Positions 9,278 to 16,446 of a DNA stretch of 36,467 nucleotides are shown here, piece after piece. Source of the stretch: Leptospira sp. (lineage in GTDB: Bacteria; Spirochaetota; Leptospiria; Leptospirales; Leptospiraceae). The notes below the pieces were generated by a model that had not been told where the DNA came from, did not search any database, and worked only from the letters and a program-made list of their open reading frames with translations. The DNA is taken from assembly GCA_009991425.1 (NCBI GenBank), contig JAACWH010000089.1, positions 1-36,467 of the forward strand. The letters run 5' to 3'. The translations under genes were made by a program, and so were the position numbers. Numbering within the stretch: position 1 is the stretch's first letter; each line of letters starts with the position of its first letter.

Positions 9278-10162
9278 TTATTGAACCATATCTAAGCCAA
9301 TATCTAAGAACTTTGTAGTATGAGTTAGATATCCCATACTTACACCAATTCCACCTATTTCCGATAATGCGCTTAATTTATCGGGAGTGATATTACCAGA
9401 AGCTTCAATCATAATAGACTTGTTAGAAGACAATGAATTTATAATATCAACAGCAGATTTAGTATCCCTTAAGGAAAAATTATCTAATAAAATTATATTA
9501 GGATTATTGGAAATGGCTTCCTCTAATTGATCAAGTCGATCAATTTCAATTTCAATTCCTATTTTTGGATAGGATGATCGAATAGAATCAACAGCCTTAG
9601 TAATAGAACCAATTGCTGCTATGTGATTGTCTTTTATCATCGCCATATCCGAGAGATTAATTCTATGATTCCAGCCACCACCTGTATGCACTGCATATTT
9701 AGCTAAGGTTCTGTAGGCTGGTAGAGTTTTGCGAGTATCTAAGATTTTCAAATTTGGATATTGAGTAACTATAGCGTGAGTACTCGAGGCTATACCTGAA
9801 AGATATTGTATCAAATTTAAAAGAATCCGTTCTATCCGAAATAATACCCTAGTATTCGAATGAATTTCAGCAATCACTCTATTTGGGAATAACTCAGACC
9901 CATCGGCAACTTCAATTTGGAAAGTAAATTGATTCTTAAATTTAAAAGCTAATGCTTCTAAAACGCCTATTCCACAAAGAATACCTGCATCCCTAGCAAT
10001 CAGACTAGCCTTACTTTGGTGGTCTTTTGGAAAAATTGAATCAGAAGTAACATCTCCCATGGGAGCATCTTCTTCTAAGGCGAGGTCAAGAATGGGAAAA
10101 AAATCTCCTGCTTCCAATACAGAAATAGGGGTCGTATAACCCCTATTTTCTTCAAAAGGCAC
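9278..10162 (-). CDS. nadC: nicotinate-nucleotide pyrophosphorylase (quinolinate phosphoribosyltransferase)
   Basis: Converts quinolinate and PRPP to nicotinate mononucleotide, CO2 and pyrophosphate in de novo NAD synthesis. At 294 aa it matches family length. Family motifs: 'EDAPMGDVTSD' near the N-terminus, 'LDTRKTLPAYR' (PRPP/quinolinate-binding arginines), 'TGGGWNHRINLSD', 'MIKDNHI', and the barrel end 'GIGVSMGYLTHT'. The start is GTG at 10162, with 'AAGGGAG' about 12 bases upstream, overlapping the end of the LysM lipoprotein gene region (17-bp gap). It leads directly into rsh. Linkage of NAD synthesis to the stringent-response gene is positional only. Confidence 0.95.
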   Translation of the reverse strand: MPFEENRGYTTPISVLEAGDFFPILDLALEEDAPMGDVTSDSIFPKDHQSKASLIARDAGILCGIGVLEALAFKFKNQFTFQIEVADGSELFPNRVIAEIHSNTRVLFRIERILLNLIQYLSGIASSTHAIVTQYPNLKILDTRKTLPAYRTLAKYAVHTGGGWNHRINLSDMAMIKDNHIAAIGSITKAVDSIRSSYPKIGIEIEIDRLDQLEEAISNNPNIILLDNFSLRDTKSAVDIINSLSSNKSIMIEASGNITPDKLSALSEIGGIGVSMGYLTHTTKFLDIGLDMVQ

Positions 10163-10179
10163 GGAAATGAATTTCTCCC

Positions 10180-11736
10180 TTATTCCTCGGTTGGCTCTTC
10201 TTCTAATATTTCTTCTTCGGTTCCAGTCTTACTTGAATCATCCTCAGGACCATTCACTGGCTTACCGACTTCTTCTTTTTCCATTGTTCCAGATTCTTCC
10301 ATATTAGTTGAATCTTCATCTACGGTAGGCTCTTCCATAGACTCTTCTGAATCTTTTTTGAATGGAGATCCTATAGGTCCAGTCTTAGGTGGAATGTAAA
10401 GGACTTGGTTTGGATAGATTAGATTTTTATTCTTAATCTTAGATTTGTTCGCTTCATAAATTCTTGGCCAAAGTCTTGGGTTTCCATAATTGGATTTGCT
10501 TTTTGCAATTCTCCACAAGCAATCTTCTGGATCTTGCTTTCGAACTTTGTATTTAGACCAACCAGCTGCAAGTTGAGCATCATCCGAAGAAGTTGAACTC
10601 TTGTAAGTAGGATTACTTTTTGCAGAAGCCTCTTTGTTCATTGCAGATCTATTAGCTAGCGATTGTGGAGTAATTTTTGCAGTCTGCTCAACTACTATTT
10701 CGCCTAGACGAATCGCTTCTTCTGACTGACGGATAGAATCTTCGTATTTTTCTTGAGAATATAAATTTCCAGCAGAAGCTAAAGATTCATTGGCAGCACC
10801 TAGATTTTCTCTAGAGTTCTCATAAGATTTTCTTGCCGTTTCATCTGATTTGGTTGCTTCTTCGTTAATTTCTTCGAATCTAGCATTCGCATCTTCTACT
10901 ACTTCCGTAGCAGTCATATTGCGCTCTCTTGCATAATTCTGAATAGATTCTGAAAGCAATACTCTACTTTGTGCTTTAGAAGCTTCTATTCTTTCGTAAG
11001 CAGATTTCAAATTCCCATTATCAATATCTGTATAAGCCTGAGCTAGGTTCTCACGTTCTTTGCGAGTCTTAGGATTTGGCCCACCCATGTAGCTATCAAC
11101 TGTATTTAAGTCTTCTTCCACATAACGACCACTTTGCTTTAATTCAGATTTGCTGCTGATTGCAATATCTTTGGCCTGGGTTGCTGTCTTTTTAGATTCC
11201 AAGAATTTAGTATAAGCTGTTTCATAATCATCGAAGGAAGCTTGTCTGAAATTAGATTTCTTGGTTTCATCTTTTTCTTGGATGTAATCTCCAAGATTTT
11301 TATCTGCAGTTTCTATAGCTGCATCACCCTCTTTACGAAGTTGGATCGCTCTATCAAATTGCTCCGGAGCTAAACCAGTTGCAAATGCTGCGTCTGCTGC
11401 ATCTATTTCTTTTGTAGCTTCTTCTCTAGTTTTAGTAGCAAGTTTAGGAAGGGTTTTTTCTAAGGCATCATTTGCTTTGGAAGCTGCGTATTCTGAGTTC
11501 TTCTTTGCCTCTTTGCTATTTTCTTCAGCTGCTTCTTCATGAGCTTTGAAAAGGGATTTTTTAGCTTCAGCAAGCTCATCGGGAGCATAATCACTAGCTT
11601 GCAAACTCTCTGCACGTGCAATTTGTCCGCGAGCATTTGCCATCTCTTGGATAGGCAATTCACTTTTACAAGCTACAAAGGTAGTGAGAACCAATAGGGA
11701 AACTACCAAACTTAAAGTTTTGTTATTTTTTTTCAT
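10180..11736 (-). CDS. LysM-domain lipoprotein with DUF4398-like helical repeats
   Basis: 518 residues from ATG 11736, which has 'GGAG' 9 bases upstream; an in-frame TTG at 11754 lacks such support. A signal peptide ends at 'FVAC' (C23), giving a lipoprotein. Residues about 25-340 are almost entirely alpha-helical, Ala/Glu/Lys-rich and weakly repetitive ('ARAESLQASDYAPDELAEAK' resembles DUF4398). A LysM domain follows ('DCLWRIAKS', 'LWPRIYEANK', 'LIYPNQVLYIPP'), which should bind peptidoglycan. The tail is a strongly acidic Glu/Ser/Thr stretch. The likely role is a tether or spacer between a membrane and the murein layer. It precedes nadC by 17 bp. Confidence 0.85.
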   Translation of the reverse strand: MKKNNKTLSLVVSLLVLTTFVACKSELPIQEMANARGQIARAESLQASDYAPDELAEAKKSLFKAHEEAAEENSKEAKKNSEYAASKANDALEKTLPKLATKTREEATKEIDAADAAFATGLAPEQFDRAIQLRKEGDAAIETADKNLGDYIQEKDETKKSNFRQASFDDYETAYTKFLESKKTATQAKDIAISSKSELKQSGRYVEEDLNTVDSYMGGPNPKTRKERENLAQAYTDIDNGNLKSAYERIEASKAQSRVLLSESIQNYARERNMTATEVVEDANARFEEINEEATKSDETARKSYENSRENLGAANESLASAGNLYSQEKYEDSIRQSEEAIRLGEIVVEQTAKITPQSLANRSAMNKEASAKSNPTYKSSTSSDDAQLAAGWSKYKVRKQDPEDCLWRIAKSKSNYGNPRLWPRIYEANKSKIKNKNLIYPNQVLYIPPKTGPIGSPFKKDSEESMEEPTVDEDSTNMEESGTMEKEEVGKPVNGPEDDSSKTGTEEEILEEEPTEE

Positions 11737-11755
11737 AGAAACTGACTCCAACAAA

Positions 11756-11772
11756 CCCCCAGAGGATGGGGG
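11756..11772 (-). terminator. C5/G5 hairpin after the STAS gene
   Basis: CCCCC (11756-11760), seven-base loop, GGGGG (11768-11772), 19 bp beyond the STAS stop and followed on the minus strand by TTTGTT. The stem is short but GC-only. The Shine-Dalgarno of the LysM gene comes immediately after, so this may attenuate rather than block read-through. Confidence 0.45.
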
Positions 11773-11790
11773 TGGTATAAGAAATGTTAT

Positions 11791-12126
11791 TTATTTAAAT
11801 GCAGAAACTGCATCGTCTTCATTATCAAAAATTTCAAAGAAAGAAGTAAGTTTTGTTAGCTCAAACACTTTTCGAACAGAACCAGAAACATTAATGATCT
11901 TCAATCCACCTTGGTATTTCTTCAAATTAGATAAACTGGAGATAAGTGCCCCAATACCTGATGAATCAATATAAGATACTTTCTCAAGATTGATGATAAT
12001 ACAATATTTTTGTTCTTCGATTAGCTTGGCTATTACGTCCTTAATTTCGGGAGCGTTATAAAGGTCTATTTCCCCGTTAATGTCTAGGAGGATGATATTG
12101 TTTTTTTCCCTTCTGGTGATCTCCAT
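11791..12126 (-). CDS. STAS-domain anti-sigma factor antagonist
   Basis: A 111-residue single STAS domain of the SpoIIAA/RsbV type. The core 'YIDSSGIGAL' carries the serine (S56) that aligns with the phosphorylated serine of SpoIIAA; the N-terminal strand 'IILLDINGEIDLYNAP' is also typical. In partner-switching systems the dephospho form binds an HPK-type anti-sigma kinase and releases its target. No such kinase is adjacent, but the HATPase-HDOD protein (5623-7143) is a nearby candidate on weak grounds. 'CAGGAG' lies about 13 bases before the ATG, slightly distant. Spirochetes carry several STAS paralogues, so a gene name is not justified. Confidence 0.9.
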   Translation of the reverse strand: MEITRREKNNIILLDINGEIDLYNAPEIKDVIAKLIEEQKYCIIINLEKVSYIDSSGIGALISSLSNLKKYQGGLKIINVSGSVRKVFELTKLTSFFEIFDNEDDAVSAFK

Positions 12127-12169
12127 GCGTCTTTAGAAACTCCTGTATGAATAAATGATATGCTAAGCC

Positions 12170-12209
12170 TATCCTTAACAATTAGAATCAGTTAAGGATA
12201 TTGAGTCAA
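12170..12209 (-). promoter_or_regulatory. candidate sigma-70-type promoter inside a perfect 10-bp dyad, upstream of the STAS gene
   Basis: Read on the minus strand, TTGACT (12204-12209) is followed after exactly 17 bases by TCTAAT (12181-12186). A perfect inverted repeat, TATCCTTAAC (12170-12179) and GTTAAGGATA (12191-12200), brackets the -10 element with an 11-base loop. The hairpin has no following T-run, so an operator is more likely than a terminator for tgt, though the latter is possible because it lies just downstream of tgt. No transcription start is proven. Confidence 0.45.
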
Positions 12210-12213
12210 CGAT

Positions 12214-13329
12214 TTAATTGGAAGAATTGTATAAATTTTTCCATTCTGTGGAAAATTGGGGAAATTCATCTGTAATGATGGAATTTCGTATCATTTCCAT
12301 AAAATCTTTCATGAATTGTAGATTATGAAAGGTAGAAAGTTGTAGTGCAAGGATTTCTTTTGCCTTGTGTAGATGGCGTAGATATCCAAGGCTATAGTTT
12401 TGGCAAACCTTGCAATTGCATTCCTCATCGATTTTGGAATCAGAGAGTTTGAATTTTTCATTTCGTAGATTCAACTTCCCTTTTCTTGTAAATACCTGAG
12501 CATTTCTTGCATTTCGAGTAGGAAGCACACAATCAAACATATCAATTCCATTACGAACTCCATCTAAAATATCCGGAACAGTTCCTACTCCCATTAAATA
12601 ATGAGGTCGAAGTGGATCCATAAATGGCGCCAAACTTTCTATCACCTTTATAAACCACTCTCTAGGCTCACCGACTGATAGCCCGCCGATGGCAACTCCT
12701 GAAAAAGGAAGAGATTGTATTTTTTCTAAGGAAAATTTTCTGGAGTCAAGATCAAAAGCACCTTGCGAGATTCCAAATAATTGAGAAGTAAAAGCTTTTT
12801 CCTGCCAATGACGTATTGAGTTTTCTGCCCATCTATGCGTTCTATCCAATGAATCTTTAATTCTCTTGGTGTTACTGTCATAAGGAGCGCAATCATCCAA
12901 AACCATCCAAATGTCAGATCCAATGGAATTTTGAATGTCTAAAACTTTGGAAGGTGTAAAAGTATGGTGAGAGCCATCTATATGAGATTGGAATTTTACA
13001 CCATCATGAAAGAACTTAAATAAACTAGCTAAGGAAAATACTTGGTATCCACCACTATCAGTTAACATGGCTTTGGGATAGCCCATCATTTTTTTTATCC
13101 CAGCAAAATGATCAAGAACTTCTGTGCCTGGCCGTAGGTAGAGATGATAGGTATTGGAAAGTATGAGTTGGTAACCTAACTCGGATATGTCGTCAGTTGA
13201 AAGTGCCTTAATCGTTCCTTGGGTTCCTACTGGCATGAAAATGGGAGTCTCTATAGTCTGCCCCGCTACCTGCAAGGTACCAGTTCTGGCAAAACCAGAA
13301 GAAACCCTTTTCTTTTCTTGGAAGATCAC
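12214..13329 (-). CDS. tgt: queuine tRNA-guanine ribosyltransferase
   Basis: Exchanges guanine at wobble position 34 of GUN-anticodon tRNAs for preQ1 in queuosine synthesis. At 371 aa it is normal in length. The sequence shows '[12 protein letters not shown]' (D91), '[10 protein letters not shown]', the nucleophile D266 in '[16 protein letters not shown]', and the zinc site C304-x-C306-x2-C309 with H335 ('CNCKVC', 'STFH'). The start is GTG at 13327-13329, overlapping the TGA of the Fur-family gene as GTGA, which implies translational coupling. It is probably the last gene of an lptE-like/fur/tgt unit; the dyad at 12170-12200 lies just beyond it. Confidence 0.95.
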   Translation of the reverse strand: MIFQEKKRVSSGFARTGTLQVAGQTIETPIFMPVGTQGTIKALSTDDISELGYQLILSNTYHLYLRPGTEVLDHFAGIKKMMGYPKAMLTDSGGYQVFSLASLFKFFHDGVKFQSHIDGSHHTFTPSKVLDIQNSIGSDIWMVLDDCAPYDSNTKRIKDSLDRTHRWAENSIRHWQEKAFTSQLFGISQGAFDLDSRKFSLEKIQSLPFSGVAIGGLSVGEPREWFIKVIESLAPFMDPLRPHYLMGVGTVPDILDGVRNGIDMFDCVLPTRNARNAQVFTRKGKLNLRNEKFKLSDSKIDEECNCKVCQNYSLGYLRHLHKAKEILALQLSTFHNLQFMKDFMEMIRNSIITDEFPQFSTEWKNLYNSSN

Positions 13330-13817
13330 TGAGAATTTTTCTTATTATGGACACAGGTGGGAGGACTGTCGCAGATCCCAAAGATATTCAAATCATGCCC
13401 TGTAATAGAAAAGCCTTTTTCACGAGCAGCTTTTCTTTGTAATTCTTCAATTTTTTCATCCATGAACTCTACAATTCTTCCACATTCAACACAGATGATA
13501 TGATCATGGTGTTCATGACCGATTATATGTTCATAGTATTTGTAGTCCTTGCCAAAATTATGCTCTTGCAAGAGACCAGCTTCTACCATAATCGAAAGAA
13601 TTCTATAAATAGTTGCTTTTGATATCTCATCTCTACGATCCTTCAACTCTTCTTGTAAGGACTCTGCTGTGAAATGATTGTGGATTGAAAATATTTTCTC
13701 AGCAACAAGCATTCTTTGGTTGGTAATCTTGAGACCTTTCTTCTTGAGATAATTCGAGAAAGTCGTCATCTCCATGGATGTGTCTTCGTGGATTTCGTAA
13801 GTGCTTTCTTCCGACAT
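13326..13817 (-). CDS. Fur-family transcriptional regulator
   Basis: A 163-residue metal-responsive repressor. The N-terminal winged helix includes '[16 protein letters not shown]' and '[12 protein letters not shown]'. The C-terminal half has metal ligands '[13 protein letters not shown]' (H101-H106, with C109-x2-C112) and a second pair C149-x5-C155. The CxxC structural zinc site is intact, while the second pair is spaced x5 rather than the usual x2. Whether it is iron-sensing (Fur) or peroxide-sensing (PerR) cannot be decided from motifs. The N-terminus is about 15 residues longer than usual, so ATG codons at residues 15 or 17 are alternative starts. Two Fur-box-like dyads in the heme locus (27252-27331) are plausible targets. 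Confidence 0.9.
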   Translation of the reverse strand: MSEESTYEIHEDTSMEMTTFSNYLKKKGLKITNQRMLVAEKIFSIHNHFTAESLQEELKDRRDEISKATIYRILSIMVEAGLLQEHNFGKDYKYYEHIIGHEHHDHIICVECGRIVEFMDEKIEELQRKAAREKGFSITGHDLNIFGICDSPPTCVHNKKNSQ

Positions 13818-13839
13818 AATCTACTTCTTTTTCTTATTC

Positions 13840-14427
13840 TTATTCTTCAATATTCTTAGCAATCGAAAAATACCAAGCTCTCTCTAATTCTTCTGCCATT
13901 TTGACTGCCATGACTCTAGCCATACGATCTTGAGCTTGGGATTCTGATTCTCGGTATCCCAATTGTCTTGAGAAAAATACCCGACCAGGAACCTCATCTC
14001 TTTCTAGGGCAATCTTCTCTCCCGTGTCCGCTCTTTGCAATTCCATCTTGCAAACAGAAAACATTTCTGATGTTAGATGTTGGTCTCCTGTATCCATTAA
14101 ATCTCCCACCAATTGGTAGTGAATGACTTCCCCATAGATTCGGTAGGCTGCTTTAAATTTATCTCTTGTCTGGATAAATCTTCCTCGGCGATCTATTTCT
14201 GCCTTAAGATACTGGCCGATTTTGGTGTGTAGAGCAGGAGCATAACTTGCATTTCTAAGATTTTGGATATAAACTGTTCGTTGGCTATCAGGGATAGGTA
14301 CACCCTCAATCTTAGGAGGTCTTCCTGGTTCTCTGGTGAAATAAGAACACTGTAGAATGGGGAATAGGAAAAATACTATGAGTATACCAAATCTGCCCCA
14401 TTCCTGTGCTTTCCGAAAAAAATTCAT
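13840..14427 (-). CDS. LptE-like outer-membrane lipoprotein
   Basis: 195 residues with a signal peptide ending 'PILQC' (C27). The mature part reads like the LptE family: an early strand 'RTVYIQNLRNASYAPALHTK', a helix 'IGQYLKAEIDRRGRF', a strand 'AAYRIYGEVIHYQ', and a C-terminal helix 'ARVMAVKMAEELERAW'. LptE plugs the LptD channel and supports LPS export to the outer leaflet; Leptospira makes LPS, so this fits. 'AAGAG' lies about 9 bases before the ATG. It is first in a unit with the Fur-family gene (22-bp gap) and tgt, and diverges from the M23 peptidase across 85 bp. Similarity is at the level of family pattern, so the call is moderate. Confidence 0.65.
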   Translation of the reverse strand: MNFFRKAQEWGRFGILIVFFLFPILQCSYFTREPGRPPKIEGVPIPDSQRTVYIQNLRNASYAPALHTKIGQYLKAEIDRRGRFIQTRDKFKAAYRIYGEVIHYQLVGDLMDTGDQHLTSEMFSVCKMELQRADTGEKIALERDEVPGRVFFSRQLGYRESESQAQDRMARVMAVKMAEELERAWYFSIAKNIEE

Positions 14428-14512
14428 AAGACTAAGCTCTTCTATTGCTTAGCATTGTCAACTAGCTGAACAAAGACTTGACCTTTTTTAAATACAGTAC
14501 GCAATCAATCCA

Positions 14513-16345
14513 ATGGCCTTACTGCAAAATTTTTCAATACTAAAACTCAGATTCTGCCTAGAAAAACTAGTTTCCCCAAGACTTTCCTTTAATCTTCCCA
14601 GCATTGTTTTACTGATTTTTATTATTTTTTTTGCACCAAAACTTTCCTCCCAAGAAGTTCAGTATGAAGAAATACGAAAAAATATGGGATGGCCGCTCTC
14701 ATTCTTCTCACCCATTTCTGGAACATTTTGCGAATATAGAAATTACAATATGCATATGGGAGCCGACTTCAAATCCTATGGTCTTAATGGTCACCCCATA
14801 CTTGCAACCTACGATGGTTACATTGAGCATATTTCTCAATCGAAGAAAGGTTATGGAGTCTCACTCAATATTAAATCACCATCGATTGGAATCAAAACTA
14901 AATATGCACATTTACATTCTTATTTAGGAGCTGATGGACGATTAGAACTTCTTAGGCAATCTATTCTTTTGCTTCTTGGAAAAGATGAATACTACTTCAA
15001 CCTTCCTAATAATACTTTCCCTGTCAAAAAAGGAGAATGGATTGGGCTAACAGGTGAATCGGGAACAGGAGTTCCTCACCTTCATTTGGAATTTCGAGAT
15101 GATAAAGGATTTATCAATCCTTTGTATTTTTCTGCTTACCATCATGAAGATAGGACTCATCCAGAAATTTTAAAATTAATTTGGGAGGACTCAGCTAGAT
15201 CCTCTGCTCTCGAAATAAAACCAATCAAAAATAAAAATGGAAAGTTCATACTACCAGAACCAATCATATCCCGTGGAAAAATACGAATCAAACTCGGTGG
15301 ATATGATATGATCCGTTCCCGAAATAAAAACAATGTCTTCGCTTTTGGACTTCTCCAAGAATCCAAATCAGATGACGGAAAGGAAAACACATCCCTTTAC
15401 AGAAACCAGTTTCTCTTTGTGCCCTACTCACAATCTTCCAATAGGCAAGCCTTTTATGACACGAATCGATCCTCTCTTTCACCTCCTGTATACTATTACA
15501 ATATTTATGATTTAAACCAAGACTTCAGCATCGATACGAGTAAAATGAAGTTAGGTGAGAAACAGGAATACATAGCCTACTTAGAAGATGCCAGTGGGAA
15601 TCGATCAGAATTGAGAATTCCCATTGAAGTGGGAGAGATTGTAGAAACTGAATCGATAGAAAAGCCTCCTATCAAAACCGGCACTATCTATATGACCCCA
15701 GACAAACAATTGCAATTGGACTTTCGCAAGAATGAAACCTATGGCAATGGATTTCCTGTTCTTAGTAAAACAAGCTGGGAGGATGAAGGGATCAAAATTC
15801 CAAGTGGATTAACTCCGATAAGTGAACCTTATAAAATTTCTGTGCAGAATTTCAATTGGAAGGGCGAGGTCGAGGGTTTCATTAAGACAAGCAATAAGCC
15901 AACGGTAAAAGAAACTTTGTATTTCTATGACTCCTCGATTAAGCGATTTTCATATGCTTGGTCGAAGCGAACAGCTGATGGATTTCAATTTCGAACCGCC
16001 AAACTAGGAATTGTTGGAGTGCTAGCGGATAATTCCCCACCCTATGTTTCGTATTCTTATGCCTTTTCCAAAAATATCAAGCTACCCAAGGCATCCAATC
16101 CTAGGCTACTAGAAAGAACTTATTACCTAGGTGATTCAGGATCAGGTTATACGAGTTCCCCAGAGGTTTATTTGGATGGGGAAAAGTATCCATTTACTTA
16201 TGATAGTGATAGAAAAGCAATTCACATCTCTATAGCTAAAAAAGCATTCCGCATGAAAAAATTTCTCTTACTGGAGATCAAACCCAGAGATTGGGCAGGC
16301 AACATTGGTAAAACCTTTACTGAACTACTAAAAGCAGAAGATTAA
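14513..16345 (+). CDS. M23 (LytM-type) metallopeptidase with long C-terminal extension
   Basis: 610 residues. A hydrophobic stretch at about 28-42 acts as a signal peptide or anchor. The M23 domain (about 60-210) has all zinc and catalytic residues: H81 and D85 in 'HMGADF', H133 in 'YAHLHS', and H189-x-H191 in 'PHLHLEF'. It should act on peptidoglycan cross-links in the periplasm or serve as a cell-wall lytic regulator. The remaining ~400 residues look beta-rich ('EDASGNRSELRIPIEV', 'DWAGNIGK'), like Ig-type repeats, and may place it at the envelope. It diverges from the LptE-like gene and ends before a strong terminator shared with greA. Confidence 0.85.
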   Translation: MALLQNFSILKLRFCLEKLVSPRLSFNLPSIVLLIFIIFFAPKLSSQEVQYEEIRKNMGWPLSFFSPISGTFCEYRNYNMHMGADFKSYGLNGHPILATYDGYIEHISQSKKGYGVSLNIKSPSIGIKTKYAHLHSYLGADGRLELLRQSILLLLGKDEYYFNLPNNTFPVKKGEWIGLTGESGTGVPHLHLEFRDDKGFINPLYFSAYHHEDRTHPEILKLIWEDSARSSALEIKPIKNKNGKFILPEPIISRGKIRIKLGGYDMIRSRNKNNVFAFGLLQESKSDDGKENTSLYRNQFLFVPYSQSSNRQAFYDTNRSSLSPPVYYYNIYDLNQDFSIDTSKMKLGEKQEYIAYLEDASGNRSELRIPIEVGEIVETESIEKPPIKTGTIYMTPDKQLQLDFRKNETYGNGFPVLSKTSWEDEGIKIPSGLTPISEPYKISVQNFNWKGEVEGFIKTSNKPTVKETLYFYDSSIKRFSYAWSKRTADGFQFRTAKLGIVGVLADNSPPYVSYSYAFSKNIKLPKASNPRLLERTYYLGDSGSGYTSSPEVYLDGEKYPFTYDSDRKAIHISIAKKAFRMKKFLLLEIKPRDWAGNIGKTFTELLKAED

Positions 16346-16382
16346 CAATAAACAATAGTTTATAAGAAATAAAATCCAATAA

Positions 16383-16410
16383 AAAAGGCATCTTCGAAAA
16401 GATGCCTTTT
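16383..16410. terminator. bidirectional intrinsic terminator between the M23 and greA genes
   Basis: AAAAGGCATCTT (16383-16394), loop CGAA, AAGATGCCTTTT (16399-16410): a perfect 12-bp stem with a T-run on either strand. It sits between convergent genes, 37 bp after each stop, and should end both transcripts. Confidence 0.9.
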
Positions 16411-16446
16411 AGTAATCAATTTCGCTAACTCACATTAGCATAAGAT

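Noticed and set aside
11460..11663. Minus-strand 67-codon Lys/Gln-rich frame
   Set aside because: Frame-shifted reading of the repetitive helical region of the LysM lipoprotein.
14455..14505. TTGTCA and TTGACC as -35 elements for the M23 gene
   Set aside because: Neither has an acceptable -10 at 16-18 bases, so I did not call a promoter.
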